Source of the DNA: Enterobacter asburiae
Lineage (GTDB): Bacteria > Pseudomonadota > Gammaproteobacteria > Enterobacterales > Enterobacteriaceae
Assembly (NCBI RefSeq): GCF_021440515.1
Contig: NZ_JAKCMV010000013.1
Span: 1 to 64,000, forward strand
DNA: 64,000 nt
Direction of reading: 5' to 3'
Part shown: piece by piece, positions 47,486 through 57,981 of the stretch
How positions within the stretch are numbered: position 1 is the stretch's first letter
How the letters are laid out: every line of letters starts with the position of its first letter
Made by a program: the position numbers and the translations under genes
The notes under the pieces: model-generated
Database searches by the model: none
The model's input: only the letters and a program-made list of their open reading frames with translations
What the model was told of the DNA's origin: nothing

Positions 47486-48139
47486 CTATTCACTGTATTC
47501 ACGCGTTAGCGAGCCTTTAGGTGCATGAATAGAATTAATGATATCTTCTGCACTTCTTTTTAACCCACGATTATAACGAGAACCGGCAAGTATGATTTTT
47601 TCGTCCGTAAGGACAGCCGTATTGATACCCGGGTTGTCATACAAAATTAAGTCACGTAAGTGGAAGGCAACAACACGGATATTGAAACTATTATCTAACA
47701 AGCATTGCGCAAGACGAAACTGCTGGAAATGATCCAGTGTTTCAGGATCGATGCCCAGAGTCTGGGCAGCAACGCCAAGTTGAATAGCGATGGAGCCAAC
47801 AGAGGTGGGATTAGAGTATTTATTCTTTTCATTTAATACTTCATCTATCACTTGCCTGGCTTGCAAAACACCCAACCCTTTAAACCTTTCCGGCATCCCT
47901 CCCACTTCGGATACTGCAACCCCAGCAAGAAGTACGGCTGGGATTTGTGCTTCAAAAGCATATTGCTTGATCATATTTCTATGGTAAATAAGCCACGCGC
48001 TTTTATAAATCCATAAATATGCATCACCGGTCAGATATTCCCAACTGGTAGGAATGATATACCAACGAAAAGCATCGAAACCATCCCAATGGGGAAATCC
48101 AAATTTATCGACCCTACAAAAAAGTAAGTCTTTCATCAT
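47486..48139 (-). CDS. hypothetical protein, AT-rich accessory gene
   Basis: 217-residue soluble protein that I do not recognise with confidence. Aromatic N-terminal half (DKFGFPHWDGFDAFRWY, WEYLTGDAYLWIYK) and a helical middle (IPAVLLAGVAVSEVGGMPERFKG) followed by SVGSIAIQLGVAAQTLG, reminiscent of helical lysozyme or transglycosylase-like proteins, with the Glu in SEVGG in the place of a possible catalytic acid. No signal peptide. The tandem ATGs at 48,139 and 48,136 are the likely start; the longer form has no ribosome site. With the membrane protein downstream it could form an effector-immunity or toxin-partner pair, but that is speculation. Confidence 0.55.
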   Translation of the reverse strand: MMKDLLFCRVDKFGFPHWDGFDAFRWYIIPTSWEYLTGDAYLWIYKSAWLIYHRNMIKQYAFEAQIPAVLLAGVAVSEVGGMPERFKGLGVLQARQVIDEVLNEKNKYSNPTSVGSIAIQLGVAAQTLGIDPETLDHFQQFRLAQCLLDNSFNIRVVAFHLRDLILYDNPGINTAVLTDEKIILAGSRYNRGLKRSAEDIINSIHAPKGSLTREYSE

Positions 48140-48235
48140 TGTCTCGCTTTTAAAAAGAGGATGATAAAATACCACCCCACATTTTTTTAAGCGTGACAGC
48201 CACGACAATAATTAACAAACAGGAAAGTAAATTCA

Positions 48236-48275
48236 CATACCATTTATACGTTGAAACTAATCTATAAATGGTATG
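48236..48275. promoter_or_regulatory. 13-bp perfect inverted repeat between the accessory gene and epmA
   Basis: Arms CATACCATTTATA (48,236-48,248) and TATAAATGGTATG (48,263-48,275) with a 14-base gap. It lies in the AT-rich region upstream of the accessory gene and just after the epmA stop. No T run follows on either strand, so an operator is as likely as a terminator. Confidence 0.5.
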
Positions 48276-48309
48276 GATATATACTTCACACAAATCAGAA
48301 CGTATTTAC

Positions 48310-49287
48310 TCAGGCGCGATCCACCGTAAACGCAATCACGTCGCCCAGCTGCTCTGCACCCAGCGCCAGCATTACCAGACGATCGACCCCCAGCGCCACG
48401 CCGGAGCAGTCTGGCAGACCGGCTTTTAACGCCTCCAGCAGATTGGTATCGATGGGCTGCTGCGGCAGACCGCGGGCGGTACGCTTGCGGTTGTCCTGCT
48501 CGAAACGCTGCTGCTGTTCGCGCGCGTCGGTCAGCTCGTGGAAACCATTCGCCAGCTCGATGCCTTTGTAGTACACCTCGAAGCGCTCGGCCACGCGGTG
48601 ATCTTCGGTGCTGATTTGCGCCAGTGACGCCTGGCTTGCCGGGAAGTGATAGACAAACGCCGGACGGTCTTTACCAATCTGCGGCTCAACGCCAAAGGTG
48701 AACAGCAGTTGCAGCAGCGTATCACGATCCTCTTCGGTGTCCGCGACGTTGCTCAGATCCAGTTTTGCCGCGACTTCGCGCAGCTGGGTTTTGTCCGCTG
48801 ACAGCGGATCGATCTCCAGATAGCGCTGGAACGCCTGCTGGTAGGAGAGCGTTTCGGCTTCGGCGCAGTCGAGCACCTGTTGCAGCAGATCGTCCACCTC
48901 GTTCATCAGGCGGTACATATCATAATGCGGGCGATACCACTCCAGCATGGTGAATTCCGGGTTGTGGTGACGTCCCATCTCTTCATTACGGAAGCTGCGG
49001 CACAGCTGATAGACCGGGCCACATCCCGCCGCCAGCAGGCGCTTCATGTGGTATTCCGGGCTGGTCATCAGATACAAATTCATGCCCTGAGAGTGGCCTG
49101 GGCCAACAAAACGGGTTTCGAACGGGACCAGATGAATATCGGTTACCGTTGCCTGGCTCATGCACGGCGTTTCCACCTCAAGCACGCCGCGATCGGCAAA
49201 GAAACGGCGAATTTCCGCCATGATTGCAGCGCGTTTTAACAGGTTTGGGATGGACGCGCTCGGCTGCCAGGTGGCCGTTTCGCTCAT
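48310..49287 (-). CDS. epmA: EF-P lysine lysyltransferase EpmA
   Basis: LysRS-like class II synthetase (PoxA/GenX) that attaches beta-lysine to Lys34 of EF-P; efp and epmB are also in this window. 325 residues as in E. coli. Class II motifs: motif 2 in [14 protein letters not shown] and motif 3 in [12 protein letters not shown]. The N-terminal anticodon-binding domain of true LysRS is absent, as it should be. The start at 49,287 ([10 protein letters not shown]) is chosen over one ten codons upstream. Divergent from frdA. Confidence 0.97.
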   Translation of the reverse strand: MSETATWQPSASIPNLLKRAAIMAEIRRFFADRGVLEVETPCMSQATVTDIHLVPFETRFVGPGHSQGMNLYLMTSPEYHMKRLLAAGCGPVYQLCRSFRNEEMGRHHNPEFTMLEWYRPHYDMYRLMNEVDDLLQQVLDCAEAETLSYQQAFQRYLEIDPLSADKTQLREVAAKLDLSNVADTEEDRDTLLQLLFTFGVEPQIGKDRPAFVYHFPASQASLAQISTEDHRVAERFEVYYKGIELANGFHELTDAREQQQRFEQDNRKRTARGLPQQPIDTNLLEALKAGLPDCSGVALGVDRLVMLALGAEQLGDVIAFTVDRA

Positions 49288-49597
49288 GAGTTTTTCTCCG
49301 ATATCAAACAAGGGCACGAAGTCTACTCGTTAGCCGGGACAGAGACAAATTTTGCGCAGTAAAAGGGCGGATTTCATTGATAGAAATAATTCCGTGACGC
49401 AATTCATCAATCTCAATGATAAATCGCTGGAGATAACAGCAAAAAAATCGAACACGTCAAATTTCCCTCATTTACACGCGGTTATACTGTTTTACCCATA
49501 AAGGAGCAGTGGATACGCTTTCGCGATAGCCCGTTCGGGCAGGTGAACTACCTTTAGGTCATCGCATTGCGAAATAACAAAAATCTGGAGGAATGTC
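49288..49597. promoter_or_regulatory. epmA-frdA divergent promoter region
   Basis: 310 bases without a gene. It holds the frd promoter with its FNR-like site and a TATACT -10 box (49,483-49,488), then a leader of about 100 bases containing AAAGGAGCAGTGG at 49,500-49,512. The epmA promoter must be near 49,300-49,400; I could not place it precisely. Confidence 0.6.
49448..49461 (+). promoter_or_regulatory. FNR-like site of the frd operon
   Basis: TCGAA-CACG-TCAAA, corresponding in place and sequence to the E. coli frdA FNR site (TCGAT-CTCG-TCAAA). Its centre is about 41 bases before the expected start point after TATACT, fitting activation by FNR without oxygen. Confidence 0.65.
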
Positions 49598-51388
49598 GTG
49601 CAAACCTTTCAAGCCGATCTTGCCGTAATAGGCGCTGGCGGAGCTGGATTACGCGCTGCGATTGCCGCAGCACAGGCGAATCCCAACGCTAAAATCGCTC
49701 TGATTTCAAAAGTCTACCCGATGCGCAGCCACACGGTTGCCGCAGAAGGAGGATCCGCCGCCGTTGCGCAGGATCATGACAGCTTCGAATACCATTTCCA
49801 CGACACGGTTGCAGGGGGCGACTGGCTTTGCGAACAGGATGTCGTTGATTATTTCGTGCACCATTGCCCGACGGAGATGACCCAGCTTGAACAGTGGGGA
49901 TGCCCGTGGAGCCGCCGCCCGGACGGCAGCGTGAACGTTCGCCGCTTCGGTGGTATGAAAATCGAACGTACCTGGTTCGCCGCCGATAAAACCGGCTTCC
50001 ACATGCTGCATACCCTGTTCCAGACCTCCCTCCAGTTCCCGCAAATTCAACGCTTTGACGAACATTTCGTTCTCGATATCCTCGTGGATGACGGCGAAGC
50101 GCGCGGTCTGGTGGCGATGAACATGATGGAAGGCACGCTGGTGCAGATCCGCGCGAAAGCGGTGGTGATGGCAACCGGCGGCGCGGGCCGCGTGTATCGC
50201 TACAACACCAACGGCGGCATCGTGACCGGCGACGGGATGGGCATGGCGCTCAGCCACGGCGTCCCGCTGCGCGATATGGAGTTCGTGCAGTATCACCCAA
50301 CCGGGCTGCCGGGTTCCGGCATCCTGATGACGGAAGGCTGCCGCGGTGAAGGCGGCATTCTGGTCAATAAAAACGGCTATCGCTATTTGCAGGATTACGG
50401 CATGGGTCCGGAAACCCCGCTCGGCGAGCCGAAGAACAAATACATGGAACTCGGCCCGCGCGACAAGGTGTCTCAGGCGTTCTGGCACGAGTGGCGCAAA
50501 GGCAACACCATCCCAACGCCGCGCGGCGACGTGGTCTATCTCGACCTGCGCCATCTGGGCGAGAAGAAGCTGCTGGAGCGTCTGCCGTTCATCTGCGAAC
50601 TGGCGAAAGCCTACGTGGGTGTCGATCCGGTGAAAGAGCCGATCCCGGTCCGTCCTACCGCGCACTACACCATGGGCGGTATCGAAACCGATGGGCAGTG
50701 TGAAACCCGCATTAAAGGGCTGTTCGCCGTGGGCGAGTGTTCCTCTGTGGGGCTGCACGGGGCGAACCGTCTTGGCTCGAACTCGCTGGCGGAGCTGGTG
50801 GTGTTTGGCCGTATGGCGGGCGAGCGCGCGATGGAGCGTGCGGCAACGGCGGGCGAAGCCAACGACAGCGCGCTGGATGCGCAGGTGGCGGACGTTGAAA
50901 AACGCCTTAAAGACCTGGTAAACCAGGAGGGCAGCGAAAACTGGTCGAGGATCCGTGACGAGATGGGCCTGTCAATGGAAGAGGGCTGCGGTATCTACCG
51001 TACCCCGGAGCTGATGCAGAAAACCGTCGACAAGCTGGCGGAGCTCCAGGAGCGCTTCAAGCGCGTGCGCATCACCGATACCTCCAGCGTCTTCAATACC
51101 GACCTGCTCTACACCATCGAGCTGGGGCACGGCCTGAACGTGGCCGAATGTATGGCGCACTCGGCGCTGGCGCGTAAAGAGTCGCGCGGCGCGCATCAGC
51201 GTCTGGATGAAGGCTGTACCGAACGTGATGACGTCAATTTCCTGAAACATACCCTCGCCTGGCGCGATGCGGACGGCACCACCCGTCTGGACTATAGCGA
51301 CGTGAAGATCACCACGCTGCCGCCGGCGAAACGTGTTTACGGTGCAGAAGCAGAAGCCGCCGATAAGAAGGAGAAGGCGAATGGCTGA
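49598..51388 (+). CDS. frdA: fumarate reductase flavoprotein subunit FrdA
   Basis: Catalytic subunit of quinol:fumarate reductase, which reduces fumarate to succinate in anaerobic respiration. 596 residues (E. coli 602; the difference is in the Ala/Lys-rich C-terminus). FAD dinucleotide motif [16 protein letters not shown] (10-25), the covalent-flavin histidine H45 in [11 protein letters not shown], and the active-site arginine region [11 protein letters not shown]. Starts with GTG at 49,598 behind CTGGAGGA. Overlaps frdB by eight bases. Confidence 0.98.
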   Translation: MQTFQADLAVIGAGGAGLRAAIAAAQANPNAKIALISKVYPMRSHTVAAEGGSAAVAQDHDSFEYHFHDTVAGGDWLCEQDVVDYFVHHCPTEMTQLEQWGCPWSRRPDGSVNVRRFGGMKIERTWFAADKTGFHMLHTLFQTSLQFPQIQRFDEHFVLDILVDDGEARGLVAMNMMEGTLVQIRAKAVVMATGGAGRVYRYNTNGGIVTGDGMGMALSHGVPLRDMEFVQYHPTGLPGSGILMTEGCRGEGGILVNKNGYRYLQDYGMGPETPLGEPKNKYMELGPRDKVSQAFWHEWRKGNTIPTPRGDVVYLDLRHLGEKKLLERLPFICELAKAYVGVDPVKEPIPVRPTAHYTMGGIETDGQCETRIKGLFAVGECSSVGLHGANRLGSNSLAELVVFGRMAGERAMERAATAGEANDSALDAQVADVEKRLKDLVNQEGSENWSRIRDEMGLSMEEGCGIYRTPELMQKTVDKLAELQERFKRVRITDTSSVFNTDLLYTIELGHGLNVAECMAHSALARKESRGAHQRLDEGCTERDDVNFLKHTLAWRDADGTTRLDYSDVKITTLPPAKRVYGAEAEAADKKEKANG

Positions 51389-52115
51389 GATGCAAAAACT
51401 GAAAGTGGAAGTGGTGCGTTACAACCCGGAAGTGGACGCCGCACCGCACAGCGCTTTCTACGAAGTTCCTTACGACGAGCAAACCTCCCTGCTGGACGCG
51501 CTCGGCTATATTAAAGATAACCTCGCGCCGGACCTGAGCTACCGCTGGTCCTGCCGCATGGCGATCTGCGGCTCCTGCGGCATGATGGTCAACAAGGTGC
51601 CGAAGCTGGCCTGTAAAACCTTCCTGCGCGAATACACCAAAGACATCAAGGTGGAAGCGCTGGGTAACTTCCCGATTGAGCGCGATCTGGTGGTCGATAT
51701 GACCCACTTTATCGAAAGCCTGGAGGCGATTAAGCCTTACATCATCGGTAACCCGCGCACGCCGGATCAGGGGCCAAACACCCAGACGCCCGCGCAGATG
51801 GCGAAATACCATCAGTTCTCCGGCTGCATCAACTGCGGCCTGTGCTACGCCGCCTGTCCACAGTTTGGCCTGAACCCGGAGTTCATCGGCCCGGCCGCCA
51901 TCACCCTGGCGCACCGCTATAACGAAGACAGCCGCGATCGCGGCAAAAAAGAACGCCTGGCGCAGCTTAACGGCCAGAACGGCGTCTGGAGCTGTACGTT
52001 TGTGGGTTACTGCTCCGAAGTGTGTCCGAAGCACGTCGATCCGGCCGCCGCTATTCAGCAGGGGAAAGTGGAAAGCTCGAAAGACTTTCTTATCGCTACC
52101 CTGAAACCACGCTAA
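51381..52115 (+). CDS. frdB: fumarate reductase iron-sulfur subunit FrdB
   Basis: Electron-transfer subunit with three clusters: [2Fe-2S] ligands in [12 protein letters not shown] plus a later Cys, [4Fe-4S] in [12 protein letters not shown], and [3Fe-4S] in [11 protein letters not shown]. 244 residues as in E. coli. The start at 51,381 lies inside the frdA end, coupled translation. Followed by frdC after ten bases. Confidence 0.98.
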   Translation: MAEMQKLKVEVVRYNPEVDAAPHSAFYEVPYDEQTSLLDALGYIKDNLAPDLSYRWSCRMAICGSCGMMVNKVPKLACKTFLREYTKDIKVEALGNFPIERDLVVDMTHFIESLEAIKPYIIGNPRTPDQGPNTQTPAQMAKYHQFSGCINCGLCYAACPQFGLNPEFIGPAAITLAHRYNEDSRDRGKKERLAQLNGQNGVWSCTFVGYCSEVCPKHVDPAAAIQQGKVESSKDFLIATLKPR

Positions 52116-52125
52116 GGAGTGCATG

Positions 52126-52521
52126 ATGACGACTAAACGCAAAGCCTACGTGCGGCCAGTGCCGTCCACCTGGTGGAAAAATCTGCCGTTTTATCGCTTC
52201 TATATGCTGCGTGAAGGCACCGCTGTTCCTGCGGTCTGGTTCAGCATTGAACTGATGTACGGCGTGTTCGCCCTGAAGCACGGCCCGGAAACCTGGATGA
52301 GTTTTGTGGGCTTCCTGCAAAACCCGATCGTGGTGATCCTGAACCTCATCGTGCTGGCAGCGGCTCTGCTTCATACCAAAACCTGGTTTGAACTGGCGCC
52401 AAAAGCGGCGAACATCATCGTAAAAGGCGAGAAAATGGGGCCAGAGCCGGTTATCAAAGGGCTTTGGGCAGTGACGGCGCTCGTCACTGTTGTCATCCTG
52501 TTTGTCGCGCTGTTCTGGTAA
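52126..52521 (+). CDS. frdC: fumarate reductase membrane anchor FrdC
   Basis: Membrane anchor that with FrdD binds menaquinol. 131 residues with three transmembrane helices (about 22-48, 62-90, 105-128). ATG at 52,126 is preferred over the adjacent ATG at 52,123 because of spacing to AAGGAG and the E. coli length. Confidence 0.97.
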   Translation: MTTKRKAYVRPVPSTWWKNLPFYRFYMLREGTAVPAVWFSIELMYGVFALKHGPETWMSFVGFLQNPIVVILNLIVLAAALLHTKTWFELAPKAANIIVKGEKMGPEPVIKGLWAVTALVTVVILFVALFW

Positions 52522-52531
52522 GGAGACTACC

Positions 52532-52891
52532 GTGATCAATCCAAATCCAAAACGTTCTGATGAGCCGGTCTTCTGGGGTCTGTTTGGCGCAGGCGGCATG
52601 TGGAGCGCGATTATCGCACCGGTTATCATCCTGCTGGTCGGCATTATGCTGCCGCTGGGGCTGTACCCCGGCGATGCGCTGAGCTACGAGCGCGTGCTGG
52701 CGTTCGCGAGCAGCTTTATTGGCCGCGTGTTCATCTTCCTGATGATTGTCCTGCCGCTGTGGTGCGGCCTGCACCGTATTCATCACGCGATGCACGACCT
52801 GAAAATCCACGTCCCGAACGGCAAGTGGGTGTTTTACGGTCTGGCGACCATCCTGACCGTGGTCACGCTGATTGCCGTCGTGACCCTCTGA
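52532..52891 (+). CDS. frdD: fumarate reductase membrane anchor FrdD
   Basis: Second anchor subunit. 119 residues as in E. coli, three transmembrane helices and the [13 protein letters not shown] segment. Starts with GTG at 52,532 behind AAGGAG. Its 3' end corresponds to the position of the E. coli ampC promoter, but here the equivalent hexamers are degenerate (TGGTCA, 16 bases, GACCCT). Confidence 0.97.
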   Translation: MINPNPKRSDEPVFWGLFGAGGMWSAIIAPVIILLVGIMLPLGLYPGDALSYERVLAFASSFIGRVFIFLMIVLPLWCGLHRIHHAMHDLKIHVPNGKWVFYGLATILTVVTLIAVVTL

Positions 52892-52897
52892 CCGCTA

Positions 52898-52923
52898 AAC
52901 CCGCCGCACGGCGGGTTTTTTCT
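52898..52923 (+). terminator. frd terminator / ampC attenuator-type hairpin
   Basis: AACCCGCC (52,898-52,905), GCAC loop, GGCGGGTT (52,910-52,917), then TTTTCTTTC. Same place as the E. coli frd terminator, which doubles as ampC attenuator. Confidence 0.85.
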
Positions 52924-52996
52924 TTCTGCCCCTTCCCTGTTGCGGGTAAATCCCGCAGTCTAAGGCACTCTCTCGACCTGCGATTAAGGAAGATGA

Positions 52997-54142
<1,146 letters not shown>

Positions 54143-54148
54143 AACAGC

Positions 54149-54180
54149 GCCGGGTGGCGCTAGCGCTTACCCGGCCTACA
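54149..54180. repeat. REP element after ampC
   Basis: GCCGGGTGGCGCTAGCGCTTA followed by CCCGGCCTACA. Confidence 0.85.
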
Positions 54181-54254
54181 AAATCTTCTCTATCCGTCCC
54201 CGCTTTTTCCCTGCTGTCATCTACACTTATCAAAAAACCAGTAAGGAAACACCT

Positions 54255-54785
54255 ATGCGCATTTTGCCTGTTATTGCAGCAGTAACAGCCGCGTTTTTAG
54301 TGGTTGCCTGTAGTTCACCCACCCCGCCTCCCGGCGTCACCGTCGTCAGCAGTTTTGATGCTCAACGCTTCCTCGGCACCTGGTATGAAATCGCTCGTCT
54401 GGACCATCGATTTGAACGCGGATTAGAAAAAGTCACCGCCACGTACAGCGCGATGGACGATGGCGGAATTCAGGTGGTGAATCGCGGCTACAACCCGGAT
54501 CGGGGCATGTGGCAGCAGACGACGGGCAAAGCCTACTTCACCGGCAGCCCAAACCGCGCCGCGCTGAAGGTGTCGTTTTTCGGGCCGTTCTACGGCGGGT
54601 ATAACGTGATTGCGCTCGACAGAGAGTACCGCCACGCGCTGATTTGCGGGCCGGATCGCGACTACCTCTGGATACTCTCCCGCACGCCGACCATTTCGCC
54701 AGAAATGAAGCAGCAGATGCTGGACGTCGCGACCCGGCAAGGGTTTGATGTGACGAAATTAATCTGGGTTGAGCAGCCCCATTAA
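54255..54785 (+). CDS. blc: outer-membrane lipoprotein Blc (bacterial lipocalin)
   Basis: Lipocalin lipoprotein anchored in the outer membrane; binds lysophospholipids in E. coli. 176 residues. Lipobox LVVAC with the acylated C19, lipocalin motif [16 protein letters not shown], and the later [13 protein letters not shown] strand. AAGGAAACACCT lies before the ATG. Its stop overlaps sugE on the other strand by four bases. Confidence 0.97.
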   Translation: MRILPVIAAVTAAFLVVACSSPTPPPGVTVVSSFDAQRFLGTWYEIARLDHRFERGLEKVTATYSAMDDGGIQVVNRGYNPDRGMWQQTTGKAYFTGSPNRAALKVSFFGPFYGGYNVIALDREYRHALICGPDRDYLWILSRTPTISPEMKQQMLDVATRQGFDVTKLIWVEQPH

Positions 54786-55099
54786 TGGGTGCTGAGCTTC
54801 AGTCCAATAATCCCGGCGACGATTAACGCGAGGCTGGCGATACGCGCCAGACTCGCCGATTCCCCGAGCAGTAAAATCCCCGTAATGGCCGCACCGACGG
54901 CACCGATCCCCGTCCAGACCGCATAGGCCGTGCCGACCGGCAGCGTGCGCATGGCCCAGGACAGCAGCGCTATGCTGACAATCATCGCCGCGACCGTAAT
55001 CAGGCTCGGCACGAGGCGGGTAAAACCGTGGGTATATTTCAGGCCAATCGCCCACACAACTTCCAGCAAACCGGCGATAACAAGAATGATCCAGGACAT
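54782..55099 (-). CDS. gdx: guanidinium exporter Gdx (SugE), SMR family
   Basis: Small multidrug-resistance-family dual-topology transporter that exports guanidinium in exchange for protons. 105 residues with four transmembrane helices, the conserved glutamate E13 in [18 protein letters not shown] and [10 protein letters not shown] in helix 3. Former name SugE. A guanidine-II riboswitch sits in its leader (55,127-55,170), which supports guanidinium as substrate. Confidence 0.96.
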   Translation of the reverse strand: MSWIILVIAGLLEVVWAIGLKYTHGFTRLVPSLITVAAMIVSIALLSWAMRTLPVGTAYAVWTGIGAVGAAITGILLLGESASLARIASLALIVAGIIGLKLSTH

Positions 55100-55126
55100 A
55101 GATGGCTCCTTAACTTAAATGAAGTT

Positions 55127-55170
55127 GGGGCCGTCCCCGATGAAAGATGCGCTTACGGGTCGTCCAGTAA
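55127..55170 (-). promoter_or_regulatory. guanidine-II (mini-ykkC) riboswitch of gdx
   Basis: Two small hairpins with ACGR loops on the minus strand: TTACTGG-ACGA-CCCGTAA (55,153-55,170) and GGGG-ACGG-CCCC (55,127-55,138), followed by AAGGAG just before the gdx ATG. This is the guanidine-II aptamer design, in which ligand-induced loop pairing frees the ribosome site. Confidence 0.85.
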
Positions 55171-55360
55171 GGCAGAGATTAGGCGTTATATTTTGGTTAA
55201 CGAACGATTTTTTTTCAATCTGTTTATTTCGCGGAGGTTAAGCGCCGAAATAGCCTCAGTATGGCGCGGAGTTCACGCATTTAGCACTCATCCGACTTCT
55301 CTATCATGGTGTGCTTTCTGATGGCAGGAAGCCAAACCACCAGCCGACTGCGAATACACC

Positions 55361-55960
55361 ATGTTCAAAATTTTATTGATTGACCGTTGTCACTTCACCC
55401 GCGCCGGGTTTGAAGCTTGGCTCAATCATTCAGGCCTTTTTCCGGGCAATTACGTTGTAACCGGATTAAATAACCTCTTCCTTGCCAGAGAGCATATCTT
55501 GCAGTGGAAACCCACGCTGGTGATCGCCGACCTGAACGGCTTCAGGCAGGATATTCACCCTGTCCAGCAGATTGCCTCGTTGCTTAAAGCCTGTGAAACG
55601 CAGCCCTTTATTTTGCTGCAATCGGGTGATGAACGGGAAACGGCTGAAACGCTCGGGGCATTTCCCGTCTGGTCTTCCCTGCTCAAAAAGACCGATCTGG
55701 ACACCCTGGCCGCTGTCATAAATGATGCCCTGACCTCCTGCGCCAGCATTGAAATACCGCACGTTGCGGCACCGCTATTAACGCGTCAGGAAGAGAAAGT
55801 GCTGAATATGTGGATGGATGGCGCCAGTAATCAGAAGATTGCCAGCTATTTGAGCATCAATGGAAAAACGGTTTACACCTATAAACGCAATATCCGCATG
55901 AAGCTGCATATGGATACCCGCTTTTCACCGTTCTTATCGCCTCAGGAAGTGGAAAACTGA
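55361..55960 (+). CDS. ecnR: LuxR-family regulator, EcnR-like
   Basis: 199-residue regulator with a C-terminal LuxR-type helix-turn-helix (about 138-195, LLTRQEEKVLNMWMDGASNQKIASYL). The N-terminal half (FKILLIDRCHFTRAGFE) looks like a degenerate receiver-type domain without the normal acidic pocket. It lies directly beside ecnB, facing it. A LuxR-like EcnR has been described at the entericidin locus of Citrobacter, so the symbol is given on position and type. E. coli K-12 lacks it at this place. Confidence 0.7.
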   Translation: MFKILLIDRCHFTRAGFEAWLNHSGLFPGNYVVTGLNNLFLAREHILQWKPTLVIADLNGFRQDIHPVQQIASLLKACETQPFILLQSGDERETAETLGAFPVWSSLLKKTDLDTLAAVINDALTSCASIEIPHVAAPLLTRQEEKVLNMWMDGASNQKIASYLSINGKTVYTYKRNIRMKLHMDTRFSPFLSPQEVEN

Positions 55961-55999
55961 CGGTACGATGCGATATCACGCCGTACCGTCATTGCTTCA

Positions 56000-56146
56000 T
56001 TAGTTCTGAGCTTTGGTCGCTGCACCGGAAATTGCACTACCACCGTCAGAAATATCTTCCCCAACACCGCGGGTGGTATTACATGCTGTCAGCACTGAAG
56101 AAAGCACCAGGACAGAAAAGATCGCTGCAATTGTTTTCTTAACCAT
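56000..56146 (-). CDS. ecnB: entericidin B lipoprotein
   Basis: 48-residue lipoprotein, nearly identical to E. coli EcnB. Lipobox LTAC with acylated C22, mature part [27 protein letters not shown]. In E. coli EcnB is the bacteriolytic partner of the EcnA antidote, under starvation control. No ecnA is present in the gap to efp, which makes this copy an orphan. Confidence 0.95.
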   Translation of the reverse strand: MVKKTIAAIFSVLVLSSVLTACNTTRGVGEDISDGGSAISGAATKAQN

Positions 56147-56271
56147 AATATCGTCCTTTTATAGCCAAAGTTATTTTGTGTATAGCAAATTAAGGATAGA
56201 CAAGATCCAGACGTTTGACGGAAAAGGCGATATTTTTAGGAGAATTGGAAGTAATCAGCTGGCAGGAATAA

Positions 56272-56302
56272 CAAAAAAATCAGGCGCAGCGGGCGCTGCG
56301 CC
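56272..56302 (-). terminator. terminator after efp
   Basis: GGCGCAGC (56,283-56,290) pairs with GCTGCGCC (56,295-56,302); on the minus strand the stem is followed by TGATTTTTTT. Confidence 0.85.
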
Positions 56303-56319
56303 TTAATCATTTACATGAA

Positions 56320-56886
56320 TTACTTCACGCGAGATACGTATTCGCCGGAGCGGGTATCTACTTTGATCACTTCGCCAGTCTGTACGAACAGGGGAACTTT
56401 AACCACTGCACCGGTAGACAGCTTGGCTGGCTTACCGCCAGTCCCTGCGGTGTCACCTTTCAGACCTGGATCGGTTTCAACGATTTCCAGCTCAACGAAG
56501 TTTGGTGGAGTCACAGCGATTGGCTGGCCGTTCCACAGGGTCACGATGCACTCTGCCTGATCCAGCAGCCATTTCGCGCTATCGCCTACCGCTTTCTCGT
56601 CAGCAGACAGTTGTTCGAAAGTGGAGTTGTTCATGAAGTGATAGAACTCACCGTCGTTGTACAGGTAGGTCAGGTTCATATCAACAACGTCTGCGCCTTC
56701 AGCGGAGTCGGTTGATTTGAAGGTTTTCTCTACGCGAGTACCGGTCAGCAGGCGGCGCAGCTTAACGCGCGCGAATGCCTGGCCTTTACCTGGTTTAACG
56801 AATTCACTGGCTTCAACCGCGTACGGTTCGCCATCCATCATGATTTTAAGACCAGCACGAAAATCGTTGCTATAGTAAGTCGCCAT
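56320..56886 (-). CDS. efp: elongation factor P
   Basis: Relieves ribosome stalling at polyproline stretches. 188 residues, three beta-barrel domains; the modified lysine is K34 in KPGKGQAF. The enzymes for its beta-lysylation, epmA (48.3 kb) and epmB (divergent neighbour), are both in the window. Confidence 0.98.
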   Translation of the reverse strand: MATYYSNDFRAGLKIMMDGEPYAVEASEFVKPGKGQAFARVKLRRLLTGTRVEKTFKSTDSAEGADVVDMNLTYLYNDGEFYHFMNNSTFEQLSADEKAVGDSAKWLLDQAECIVTLWNGQPIAVTPPNFVELEIVETDPGLKGDTAGTGGKPAKLSTGAVVKVPLFVQTGEVIKVDTRSGEYVSRVK

Positions 56887-56927
56887 AAGGCCCTCTGAAA
56901 ATTGTTAACTGGTAGCTAAGCCACAAA

Positions 56928-57959
56928 ATGGCGCATATTGTAACCCTAAATACCCCGTCCAGAGAAGATTGGTTATCGCAACTTGCCGATGTAATCACCA
57001 GTCCTGATGAATTATTGCGTCTTGTCGAGCTGGATAAGCACGAAAGTCTGCTCGCAGGCCGCGAAGCAAAACGCCTCTTTCCCCTGCGCGTACCCCGCGC
57101 GTTTGTTGCACGCATGGAGAAAGGTAATCCTGACGATCCGCTGCTAAAACAGACCCTTACCTTGCAGGACGAGTTTGTCACCGCACCGGGCTTCAGCACC
57201 GATCCGCTGGAAGAGCAGAACAGCGTTGTGCCCGGGTTGCTGCACAAATACCAAAACCGTGCCCTGCTGCTGGTGAAGGGCGGCTGCGCGGTAAATTGCC
57301 GCTATTGCTTCCGTCGCCACTTCCCGTACGCCGACAATCAGGGCAATAAGCGCAACTGGCAGACGGCGCTGGACTACATTTCGGCGCATCCGGAGCTCGA
57401 CGAGATTATCTTCTCCGGCGGCGATCCGCTGATGGCCAAAGATCACGAGCTGGACTGGCTTATCACCCAGCTTGAGGCCATCCCGCATATCAAACGCCTG
57501 CGCATTCACAGCCGTTTACCCATCGTCATTCCCGCCCGTATCACCGACGAGCTGGTGTCGCGCGTCGAACGTTCGTCCCTGCAAATTCTGCTGGTTAACC
57601 ACATTAACCATGCCAGGGAAGTTGACGAGGCGTTTCGCCAGGCGATGCGTCGCCTGCGCAACGCGGGCGTGACGCTGCTAAACCAGAGCGTGCTGCTGCG
57701 CGGGATTAATGACGATGCGCGTACTCTGGCGAACCTCAGCAATGCGCTGTTTGATGCTGGCGTGATGCCCTATTACCTGCACGTGCTGGATAAAGTTCAG
57801 GGCGCTGCGCACTTTATGGTGTCTGACGATGACGCCCGCGCCATCATGCGCGAGCTGCTGACGCTGGTGTCAGGCTATATGGTGCCAAAACTGGCGCGGG
57901 AGATTGGCGGTGAGCCAAGTAAAACGCCGCTGGATCTCAGGCTGAATCAGGGCGCGTAG
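56928..57959 (+). CDS. epmB: EF-P-(R)-beta-lysylation protein EpmB (lysine 2,3-aminomutase)
   Basis: Radical-SAM, PLP-dependent enzyme that converts L-lysine to (R)-beta-lysine for EF-P. 343 residues. Radical-SAM cysteines C120, C124 and C127 (CAVNCRYCFRRHF), the FSGGDPLM segment, and the PLP lysine near VLDKVQGAAHF or the C-terminus. Divergent from efp with 41 bases between starts. Convergent with the regulator at 58 kb, where the insertion relative to E. coli begins. Confidence 0.97.
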   Translation: MAHIVTLNTPSREDWLSQLADVITSPDELLRLVELDKHESLLAGREAKRLFPLRVPRAFVARMEKGNPDDPLLKQTLTLQDEFVTAPGFSTDPLEEQNSVVPGLLHKYQNRALLLVKGGCAVNCRYCFRRHFPYADNQGNKRNWQTALDYISAHPELDEIIFSGGDPLMAKDHELDWLITQLEAIPHIKRLRIHSRLPIVIPARITDELVSRVERSSLQILLVNHINHAREVDEAFRQAMRRLRNAGVTLLNQSVLLRGINDDARTLANLSNALFDAGVMPYYLHVLDKVQGAAHFMVSDDDARAIMRELLTLVSGYMVPKLAREIGGEPSKTPLDLRLNQGA

Positions 57960-57981
57960 CGCTATGTCAGGGGGAATGTCG

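Noticed and set aside
56147-56319. Possible ecnA
   Set aside because: The only minus-strand ATG frame gives a 22-residue peptide running through the efp terminator, without lipobox.
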